Assembly: GCA_963662645.2 (NCBI GenBank)
Contig: OY759762.1
Coordinates: 3,534,001 to 3,598,000, forward strand
Direction: 5' to 3'
From: Aldehydirespirator sp963662645
GTDB lineage: Bacteria; Actinomycetota; Acidimicrobiia; Acidimicrobiales; Aldehydirespiratoraceae
Length of the DNA: 64,000 nt
In this document: positions 58,149-64,000 of the stretch, one piece after another
How the letters are laid out: each line of letters opens with the position of its first letter
How positions within the stretch are numbered: position 1 is the stretch's first letter
Translations under genes and position numbers: made by a program
Notes under the pieces: model-generated
What the model was told of the DNA's origin: nothing
The model's input: only the letters and a program-made list of their open reading frames with translations
The model's database searches: none

Positions 58149-60425
58149 CTACAGCTCCAGGGCTGCCAGCCGCTCCAGGGTCCTCAGGTCGTTGACGTGG
58201 AGCCGGGCCGGTTGCTCGCCGTCGAAGGAGCCCCAGCCGCTGAAGCCCAGGGTCCAGAGGTCGTCGCCGATCACGATGCTCCTCACGATCATGTCGGGCT
58301 GCTCGTCGGGCCAGCAGATCGAGATGGACTCCTCGCCGCGGAGCAGTTCCAGCCGATGGCCCTCGTCGGTGAGCATGTCCATCCAGGGGTCGTCAGGGCA
58401 TTCGAAGCCGGTAATGCCGGCCTTGCCCGGCTCGCAGGCCAGCACCGCGTTGTAGCCGTCGGAGACGAAGTACTCCAACTCGGTCGAAAAGTCCTCCATG
58501 TCGGTGGACGCCAAGTCATCCTCGGTGATCCTGCGGCACTCGGTGCGGCCGGGCTCCTCGCCCTCGATCTCGTGGTCGACCCGCCCGACTTCGGTGATGG
58601 TTCCGCCGGTCACTCGCAGCACCACGGCGCCGGACCACTCGCTCCATACCGTCACCGGTATGACCGCCAGTTCCTCGGGCGCCCACCACAGGAAGGCCCG
58701 GTGGTCCCAGCCGACGTCGTTCCAGCCGTCGGGGGCGGTCCAAACCGCCACCTCGCGGGGTGCGGTCAGGTCGCTGACGTCGAACAGCGACACCTTCGCC
58801 CCGGTGACGCGGCCGTCCTCGTCGGCGTCCGAGCCCACCCCCAGCACCAGCGTGTCGCTGATGGGGTGCAGGTAGCTGGAGAACCCGGGGATCTTCAACT
58901 CGCCCAAGATCCGGGGGTCGGTCGGGTCGGACAGGTCGATGGTGTAGAAGGGGTCGATCTGGCGGAACGTCACTACATAGCCGACGTCGCCGACGAAGCG
59001 CACCGACTGGACGTTCTCGCCCCGGCCGATGTCGCCGACGCTGCCGACCTCCACCAGCACGTCGCCGTCGGTGCTCAGCACCCGCACCTGGCTCTCTGTC
59101 TCCTCGCCCCACGGGTCGCCCACCGTGGTCACGATCCGCAGGTGCCCGTCGTGCTCCGACAGCGAGAACTGGTTGCGGATCACGCCGAGCACCTCGCCGG
59201 AGGACTTGTAGTCCGCATCCTCGCCCGCGATGTCGAAGCGGTGGACGCTGGTGCGCCGCTCTTGCCAGGCTCGCATCCACCCGTCCTCGTCCCAGTCGTC
59301 GTCGCTTCCGAACTCATCGGAGTCGATCCAGCGGGTGGTGGCCACGTACAGCGATCCGGTGGACGCGTAGACGGTGTCGCCGGGCGCCATCACCGCGGTG
59401 GACCGCGACGGGTCGAACTCGCCACCGATGGGCACGCTGATCACGGTGGTGACCCCGAAGCCGGAGAACACCGACGGGGCGTGCACGTCATCGCAGGGAA
59501 TCATCAGCGATCCGGTGGAGCTGTCGGCCGATCCGAGCGTGTAGTGGGGGAGCCAGTCGTCGAGGGTGGAGTTGAGCACCGCGGCCCGGTTGGCCGTCTC
59601 GGCGACATCCTCGGAGGACTCGTTCTGGGGGAACACGAACGGGAAGTTCCACTGGGGGTCGTAGCGCAGGATCACCCGGGCGATTCCGTCGACGCTGCGA
59701 GCGCTGATGTAGTTGCCCTGCACGTTCAGGGTCTCGACGATCTCGGGGGCGCCGCCGCTCACGTCGATGCGCTGGAGCACGGTCTCGGAACCGTCGGGCG
59801 CGTCGCTGGTGGAGCGGGTGATCAGCAGCAGGCCGTCGCCGTCGATGAACAGCTCCCGCGCCCAGCCCTCGGCCACCGCAACCGAGCCGACAGCGCGGCG
59901 GCTGGCCGCGTCGACCACCACCAGCCGTCCCGACGACAGTGTGAAGATCCTGCGGCCGTCGGTCTTGACGATGTCGGCCTCGTCCACGCCGACCTCTTGG
60001 ACATTGGTTCCTGAGAAGTCCACGCCCTCGACCGGGGCGGCCGCGCCCGACGCGGCGGTCTCGGCGTCGTCCATGGCCATCTCGGCTGCGGGCGACTCCA
60101 TCATCCTCGGCTCGGGAAGGAACCAGCCACCCTGGTCGAAGCCCCAGGGTCCGACTCTGGCCGAGTACTCGGCGTGCAGGTAGTCGAGCAGCGTGTCGCA
60201 GTCGTCGAAGCGCACCAGCCCCGCGGTCAGCACCACATCCTCGGGCCCGAGATCGATCACGGTTCCATCACTGTCGGTGCCCTCGCCGTCGGCGTCGGCG
60301 CGCTCGCTGCCCGGCTCGGCGAGACCGGCAGAACCGGAGACTCCCGGATCCCCCTGGGGGCTGTCGCTTCCACAGGCGGCGGCCAGGATCAGGACGCTGG
60401 TGAGGGTGATGAGGATCTTGCGCAT
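58149..60425 (-). CDS. secreted beta-propeller lipoprotein (Beta_propel family)
   Basis: 758 aa. Lipoprotein signal: MRKILITLTSVLILAAACGS with lipobox Cys at about residue 18, then a low-complexity acidic linker. The rest matches the PF09826 type: FSGTNVQEVGVDEADIVKTD, RRIFTLSSGRLVVVD, and repeated blade patterns through LTAPREVAVW and HRAFLWWAPEE. The DEADIVKTDG signature is characteristic. Anchored outside the membrane; function unknown, possibly binding or enzymatic scaffold. AAGGAAAGG upstream of the ATG chosen; an in-frame extension has no signal peptide. Confidence 0.85.
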   Translation of the reverse strand: MRKILITLTSVLILAAACGSDSPQGDPGVSGSAGLAEPGSERADADGEGTDSDGTVIDLGPEDVVLTAGLVRFDDCDTLLDYLHAEYSARVGPWGFDQGGWFLPEPRMMESPAAEMAMDDAETAASGAAAPVEGVDFSGTNVQEVGVDEADIVKTDGRRIFTLSSGRLVVVDAASRRAVGSVAVAEGWARELFIDGDGLLLITRSTSDAPDGSETVLQRIDVSGGAPEIVETLNVQGNYISARSVDGIARVILRYDPQWNFPFVFPQNESSEDVAETANRAAVLNSTLDDWLPHYTLGSADSSTGSLMIPCDDVHAPSVFSGFGVTTVISVPIGGEFDPSRSTAVMAPGDTVYASTGSLYVATTRWIDSDEFGSDDDWDEDGWMRAWQERRTSVHRFDIAGEDADYKSSGEVLGVIRNQFSLSEHDGHLRIVTTVGDPWGEETESQVRVLSTDGDVLVEVGSVGDIGRGENVQSVRFVGDVGYVVTFRQIDPFYTIDLSDPTDPRILGELKIPGFSSYLHPISDTLVLGVGSDADEDGRVTGAKVSLFDVSDLTAPREVAVWTAPDGWNDVGWDHRAFLWWAPEELAVIPVTVWSEWSGAVVLRVTGGTITEVGRVDHEIEGEEPGRTECRRITEDDLASTDMEDFSTELEYFVSDGYNAVLACEPGKAGITGFECPDDPWMDMLTDEGHRLELLRGEESISICWPDEQPDMIVRSIVIGDDLWTLGFSGWGSFDGEQPARLHVNDLRTLERLAALEL

Positions 60426-60565
60426 TGCGGCGGGGCCTTTCCTTGTGTCCTTGTGGCGCGCCCTGAGGCGCGCCTTGCGGGTCGAGGGATTGGACGTTCC
60501 CTCTTCCGCACTGGTTCCCGAGTGCGCTCCCATTTTCTAGCGGAGGCCTCGGACATGGCTCTGGA

Positions 60566-61159
60566 CTATGTGGCCGCGGGCAGCCAGGGGTGTCGTTGTC
60601 GCTCGTAGTCGTCGATGGCGCCGGTGTGGCGCAGGGTCAGGCCGATGTCGTCGAGACCTTCGAGGAACCGCTGCTGGGTGGAGGCCTCCATACCGAATGC
60701 GGCCTCGAACCCGATGGCCGGCGCCTCCACGGTGAGCCGTTCCACATCGACGGTGATCACCAGGCCGGGGTCGGCCTGGACCGCAGCCATCAAGGCCGCG
60801 GCGGCATCGGCCGGGATCTGGGCCGGGACCAAGCCGTTCTTGGTGCAGTTGTTGCGAAATATGTCGGCGAATCGGGGGCTGATCACCGCGTCGAAGCCGT
60901 ACTGCTGGATGGCCCACACCGCGTGCTCCCGGGACGAGCCGGTGCCGAAGTTGGTCCCGGCCAGCAGGATGGTCGCCCCCGCATAGCGTTCGTCGTTGAG
61001 AACGAAGCCGCGGTCGTCGCGCCACTCCGAGAACAGGCCCTTCTCGAAGCCGGTGCGCGACACCTGCTTCAGCCAGTCCGAAGGGATGATCTGATCGGTG
61101 TCCACGTCGCTGCGGTCGAGCGGGACCGCCGTGCCGGTCGCCACCCGCGTCGCCTTCAT
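60566..61159 (-). CDS. leuD: 3-isopropylmalate dehydratase small subunit
   Basis: 197 aa. Aconitase-swivel domain: VPLDRSDVDTDQIIPSDWL and LLAGTNFGTGSSREHAVW, with the substrate-binding Ser-Ser-Arg. Works with LeuC in leucine biosynthesis. Lies 37 nt after the leuC stop on the same strand. Confidence 0.95.
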   Translation of the reverse strand: MKATRVATGTAVPLDRSDVDTDQIIPSDWLKQVSRTGFEKGLFSEWRDDRGFVLNDERYAGATILLAGTNFGTGSSREHAVWAIQQYGFDAVISPRFADIFRNNCTKNGLVPAQIPADAAAALMAAVQADPGLVITVDVERLTVEAPAIGFEAAFGMEASTQQRFLEGLDDIGLTLRHTGAIDDYERQRHPWLPAAT

Positions 61160-61196
61160 GGCCGCGACCTGACGGCAGCGGTCGGGCTCGCCTTCA

Positions 61197-62603
61197 TCAC
61201 AGCTCCCCGGGAGCGGCGAAGCGACCGGCTATGGCGGTGGCCGCGGCCACCGGGGGCGACACCAGATGGGTGCGCCCGCCCCGGCCCTGGCGGCCCTCGA
61301 AGTTGCGGTTCGAGGTGCTGGCCGCCCGTTCACCCGGCGTCAGCTTGTCCGGGTTCATGGCCAGGCACATGGAGCATCCCGGCTCTCGCCAGTCGAATCC
61401 GGCCGCCCGGAAGATCTCGGGCAGCCCCTCAGCCTCGGCCGCGGCCTTGACCTGGCCGGATCCGGGAACCACCAGGGTACGCACCCCGTCGGCCACCCGC
61501 TGGCCCTCGATCACGGCTGCCGCGGCCCGCAGATCCTCGATCCGGCTATTCGTGCACGAGCCGATGAACACGGTGTCCACCGTGATGTCGCGCATCGGAG
61601 TCAAGGGCGCGAGCCCCATGTAGTCGAGGGCCCGGGCCGCGGCTTCGCGCCGCGGCGCCTCGTCGAAGCTGTCGGGGTCGGGCACCTCACCGTCCAGCGG
61701 CACCGACTGAGCCGGGTTGGTGCCCCATGTCACCATGGGGGAGATGGCGGCACCGTCGAGGGTCACCTCGACATCGAAGGCGGCGCCATCGTCGGTTCGG
61801 AGGGTGCGCCAGTCGGCCAGCGCCCTCTCCCACAGCTCGCCTGACGGGACCCGCTCGCGGCCTCGCAGGTAGTCGAAGGTCGTCTCGTCGGGGGCGATCA
61901 GCCCCGCCTTGGCGCCGGCCTCGATGGACATGTTGCACACCGTCATCCGGCCCTCCATCGACAGTGCCTCGATCGCCGGCCCCCGGTACTCGATGATCCG
62001 TCCCACCCCGCCGGTGGTTCCGATGCGACCGATGATGGCGAGGATCACGTCCTTGGCGGTGGAGTCGGGCGCCAGCGTGCCCTCGACGGTCACCGCCATC
62101 GTGCCCGGCCGCATCTGGGGCAGGGTCTGGGTGGCCAGCACGTGCTCCACTTCGCTGGTGCCGATGCCGAAGGCGATGGCCCCGAAGGCGCCGTGGGTGG
62201 ATGTGTGGGAGTCGCCGCACACGATGGTCATTCCCGGCTGGGTCAGACCCTGCTCGGGCCCGATCACATGGACGATGCCCTGCTTGGCGTGGCCCATCGG
62301 GTAGTTGGTGATGCCGAACTCGTCTGCATTGCGGCGCAGCGTCTCGACCTGAGTGCGGCTCACCTCGTCGGCTATCGGCTTGTCGATGTCGGTGGTTGGA
62401 ACGTTGTGATCCTCGGTGGCCACCGTCAGATCGGGTCGCCGCACGCCGCGCCCCGAGAGCCGCAGCCCGTCGAAGGCCTGCGGCGAGGTGACTTCGTGCA
62501 CCAGGTGCAGGTCGATGTAGAGCAGGTCGGGCTCGCCGTCGCCGCCGCGCGCCACCGTGTGGCGGTCCCAGATCTTCTCGCTGAGCGTGCGCGCCCCCGT
62601 CAT
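61197..62603 (-). CDS. leuC: 3-isopropylmalate dehydratase large subunit
   Basis: 468 aa. [4Fe-4S] ligands visible as the Cys in FIGSCTNSRIEDL and the CSMC pair in WREPGCSMCLAMNPD. Also CGDSHTSTHGAFGAIAFGIG. Isomerises 2- to 3-isopropylmalate. A TAGGAT box 7 nt upstream suggests a leaderless mRNA for leuCD. Confidence 0.95.
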   Translation of the reverse strand: MTGARTLSEKIWDRHTVARGGDGEPDLLYIDLHLVHEVTSPQAFDGLRLSGRGVRRPDLTVATEDHNVPTTDIDKPIADEVSRTQVETLRRNADEFGITNYPMGHAKQGIVHVIGPEQGLTQPGMTIVCGDSHTSTHGAFGAIAFGIGTSEVEHVLATQTLPQMRPGTMAVTVEGTLAPDSTAKDVILAIIGRIGTTGGVGRIIEYRGPAIEALSMEGRMTVCNMSIEAGAKAGLIAPDETTFDYLRGRERVPSGELWERALADWRTLRTDDGAAFDVEVTLDGAAISPMVTWGTNPAQSVPLDGEVPDPDSFDEAPRREAAARALDYMGLAPLTPMRDITVDTVFIGSCTNSRIEDLRAAAAVIEGQRVADGVRTLVVPGSGQVKAAAEAEGLPEIFRAAGFDWREPGCSMCLAMNPDKLTPGERAASTSNRNFEGRQGRGGRTHLVSPPVAAATAIAGRFAAPGEL

Positions 62604-62610
62604 TGGTCCG

Positions 62611-62616
62611 ATCCTA
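62611..62616 (-). promoter_or_regulatory. -10 box TAGGAT for leuC
   Basis: Minus strand TAGGAT, 7 nt, then ATG at 62603. It sits in the 27-nt gap after the small membrane-protein gene. Confidence 0.55.
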
Positions 62617-62630
62617 GGCGGGCCTGTGGC

Positions 62631-62780
62631 TCAGCGGTCGCGCCCCGTTATCACGGCCGGCGGGGGATCGTCTGTGGCCGCGTCCCACACGATGAGGGTG
62701 GCGGCCGTGCCCAGCAGCAAGGCGCCCACTACCAGGGCGATCCGCGCCCACCGCAGCGTGCGGGGCGGATCGGTGCCCAC
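62631..62780 (-). CDS. 49-residue single-span membrane protein
   Basis: GTG at 62780, 4 nt after the greA stop; product has one clear helix (IALVVGALLLGTAATLIVW) flanked by a basic N-terminus and a short acidic/Pro tail. Spacing implies co-translation with greA. A longer frame upstream is antisense-like and overlaps greA, so I reject it. Function unknown. Confidence 0.5.
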   Translation of the reverse strand: MGTDPPRTLRWARIALVVGALLLGTAATLIVWDAATDDPPPAVITGRDR

Positions 62781-62784
62781 CGGT

Positions 62785-63261
62785 CTAGGACACCTCCACG
62801 ACAGTGACCCTCTGGCGACCGCCGGGAGAGTCGAACTCGACGGCGTCTCCCTCGGCCGCGCCCAGAAGTGCCTCGCCCATCGGCGATCCGGGTGACACCA
62901 CGACAACGTCGTCCTGCCGCTCCTCGATCACACCGACCAGGAAGCGCTCGGGCTCGTCGTCGCCGTCGTAGAGGACGGTCACCACCGATCCCAGCATTAC
63001 CCCGAAGTCGCCGCCGGTGCCGTTGCCAGCATCGATGATCTCCGCGTTGGTCAGGATCCGCGTGAGATGGACGATGCGGCCCTCCAGTTTGGCCTGCTCC
63101 TCCTTGGCCGCGTGGTAGTCGCCGTTCTCCGACAGGTCGCCCAGCTTGCGGGCGGCTTCGATCTTGTCGGCTATCTCGATGCGGCCTCGGGTGGTTAGCT
63201 CCTGCAGCTCAGCACTCAGCCGGTCGTGCGCGGCCTGCGAGAGGTGATGAGCATCGGGCAC
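62785..63261 (-). CDS. greA: transcription elongation factor GreA
   Basis: 158 aa. N-terminal coiled coil with the tip motif LGDLSENGDYH, giving acidic residues Asp42 and Glu45 that stimulate RNA cleavage. C-terminal FKBP-like domain contains VVVVSPGSPMGEALLGA. Rescues backtracked RNA polymerase. GTG start, supported by TAGATT 6 nt upstream. Confidence 0.95.
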   Translation of the reverse strand: MPDAHHLSQAAHDRLSAELQELTTRGRIEIADKIEAARKLGDLSENGDYHAAKEEQAKLEGRIVHLTRILTNAEIIDAGNGTGGDFGVMLGSVVTVLYDGDDEPERFLVGVIEERQDDVVVVSPGSPMGEALLGAAEGDAVEFDSPGGRQRVTVVEVS

Positions 63262-63267
63262 GACACC

Positions 63268-63273
63268 AATCTA
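63268..63273 (-). promoter_or_regulatory. -10 box TAGATT for greA
   Basis: Minus strand TAGATT, 6 nt (GGTGTC), then GTG at 63261. Faces the box at 63286-63291 on the other strand. Confidence 0.55.
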
Positions 63274-63285
63274 CCGCCCGCGGGA

Positions 63286-63291
63286 TATGCT
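63286..63291 (+). promoter_or_regulatory. -10 box TATGCT upstream of leuB leader
   Basis: TATGCT, 6 nt, then GTG at 63298, which opens a ten-codon frame. Probably the leuB promoter, since no other good box is seen before 63460. Confidence 0.45.
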
Positions 63292-63297
63292 GATGCC

Positions 63298-63330
63298 GTG
63301 GCAGACCGGCCCAGCATCGCAATTCCCTAG
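63298..63330 (+). CDS. possible leader peptide before leuB
   Basis: GTG start 6 nt after the TATGCT box; encodes VADRPSIAIP, stop TAG at 63328-63330. The stop touches a GC-rich hairpin (GCGCGCCG/CGGCGCGC, 63330-63348), followed by a terminator. Two isoleucine codons near the end fit a branched-chain-sensing leader only weakly; there is no leucine run. Confidence 0.3.
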   Translation: MADRPSIAIP

Positions 63331-63356
63331 CGCGCCGTCCCGGCGCGCGCCCTCAA

Positions 63357-63387
63357 CCGTCCACCCAGGTGGGCGGTTTCTCTATTT
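63357..63387 (+). terminator. intrinsic terminator (possible attenuator) upstream of leuB
   Basis: CCGTCCAC and GTGGGCGG pair with one G-T pair around CCAG (63357-63376), followed by TTTCTCTATTT. It is the only hairpin in the window with a T-rich tail. It lies after the presumed promoter and before leuB, so it could attenuate transcription. Confidence 0.65.
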
Positions 63388-63459
63388 CGGCACGAAACCT
63401 GAACATCACGACCAGCAGCACCGAGCGGATCAGCAGGCGAGCAACAGGCGAGACCAGTC

Positions 63460-64000
63460 ATGACACATCGAGTGGGAGTCATCGGAGGCGACGGCATCGG
63501 CCCCGAGGTTGTGTCCGAGGGCCTGAAGGTGATCGCAGCCGCGGGCGTGGAGATGGACACGGTCCAATACGACCTCGGCGGCGGCCGCTACATGCGGGAC
63601 GGCACCGTGCTCGACGACGCCACGCTCGACGAGTGGCGGCGGCTCGACGCGCTGTACATGGGCGCGGTCGGCACTCCCGGCGTTCCGCCCGGGATCATCG
63701 AGAGGGGCCTGCTGCTCAAGATGCGCTTCGAGTTGGACCTTTACATCAACCTGCGGCCCTTCACCGCGCCGGGCCACGACTTCGTGGTGATCCGCGAGAA
63801 CACCGAGGGCACCTACGCGGGCGAGGGCGGCTTCCTGCGTCGGGGCACCCCGCAGGAGATCGCCACCCAGGGCTCGGTCAACACCCGCCACGGCGTCGAG
63901 CGGGCCGTCCGCTACGGCTTCGACCTGGCCATGACGAGGCGAAAGCACGTGACGCTGGTGCACAAGACGAACGTGCTCACCTTCGCCGGCGACCTGTGGG
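63460..64000 (+). CDS. leuB: 3-isopropylmalate dehydrogenase, 3' end outside window
   Basis: 180 codons visible. VGVIGGDGIGPEVVSEGLKV, the substrate loop ERGLLLKMRFELDLYINLRP, RENTEGTYAGEGGF and HKTNVLTFAGDLW match the LeuB/tartrate-dehydrogenase beta-decarboxylating family. Placement near leuCD favours LeuB. ATG at 63460 has only a weak GGCGAG nearby. It runs into the right edge. Confidence 0.9.
   Translation, partial: MTHRVGVIGGDGIGPEVVSEGLKVIAAAGVEMDTVQYDLGGGRYMRDGTVLDDATLDEWRRLDALYMGAVGTPGVPPGIIERGLLLKMRFELDLYINLRPFTAPGHDFVVIRENTEGTYAGEGGFLRRGTPQEIATQGSVNTRHGVERAVRYGFDLAMTRRKHVTLVHKTNVLTFAGDLW

Noticed and set aside
62781..62906. Longer form of the 49-residue membrane protein
   Set aside because: The extension lies inside greA on the same strand in another frame and is Arg/Pro/Trp-rich without a fold.
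63287..63463. 58-codon frame whose stop overlaps the leuB start
   Set aside because: It runs through the hairpin and terminator, has no ribosome-binding site and unremarkable composition; the ten-codon frame fits the promoter better.

Overview
This window is very GC-rich (clearly above 65% by eye) and reads as a chromosomal segment of a heterotrophic actinobacterium, most plausibly class Acidimicrobiia. The basis is the lipoproteins with Thr/Ala/Pro-rich linkers after the lipobox, an F420-type luciferase-like oxidoreductase, actinobacterial-type SerC and acyl-CoA dehydrogenase, and several start codons preceded by a TAnnnT -10 box at only 6-8 nt, the arrangement of leaderless actinobacterial promoters. 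The placement is inference; no rRNA or intact tRNA is present.

Layout. 1-5462 (minus): oligopeptide ABC transporter (binding lipoprotein, two permeases, one ATPase) followed by an alpha/beta hydrolase fragment that lacks the nucleophile. 5589-9106 (minus): Ntn hydrolase, HicAB toxin-antitoxin pair, a broken duplicate of a gene end, and a CocE-type esterase. 9347-16356 (plus): PPOX-fold protein, aminotransferase, then a tight run of M20 hydrolase, RraA-like protein, free-standing lipoyl domain, SDR, and a fused alpha-beta E1 of a 2-oxoacid dehydrogenase. 16460-24451 (minus): bicupin, purine phosphoribosyltransferase, 8-oxoguanine deaminase, LLM oxidoreductase, SsnA-like amidohydrolase and a two-domain (Fe-S plus molybdopterin) xanthine dehydrogenase, i.e. 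a purine and oxidised-purine module. 24593-36608: two paralogous membrane-anchored sulfite-oxidase-fold proteins around rsgA, plus acyl-CoA ligases, an acyl-CoA dehydrogenase and a crotonase. 36755-48394 (minus): ribose-type ABC transporter with a catabolic set (VOC protein, 3-hydroxyisobutyrate-type dehydrogenase, split E1 alpha/beta, M24 protein, zinc alcohol dehydrogenase, SDR). 48619-50246: a complete IS1380-type element with a CTTAG target duplication. 50344-64000: CoA-transferase/carboxyltransferase fusion, serC, class I aminotransferase, S9 peptidase, beta-propeller lipoprotein, leuCD, greA and the start of leuB behind a possible attenuator.

How it works together: peptides and sugars or polyols are imported, deaminated, oxidised and hydrolysed, and the carbon goes to 2-oxoacid dehydrogenases and acyl-CoA metabolism. 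Neither E1 set has an E2 or E3 gene nearby; a single free lipoyl domain is the only carrier in the window.

The most unusual signals are these. (1) Repeated short local duplications of gene ends: three tandem copies of an SDR start, iterated cocE start regions, and a second degenerate cocE 3' end. (2) A family of near-leaderless promoters, including an overlapping divergent pair and one placed inside a fused gene. (3) An in-frame CoA-transferase/acyl-CoA carboxyltransferase fusion. (4) A tRNA-His-like half embedded in an inverted repeat beside an AT-rich patch. (5) Two small families of intergenic palindromes or repeats.
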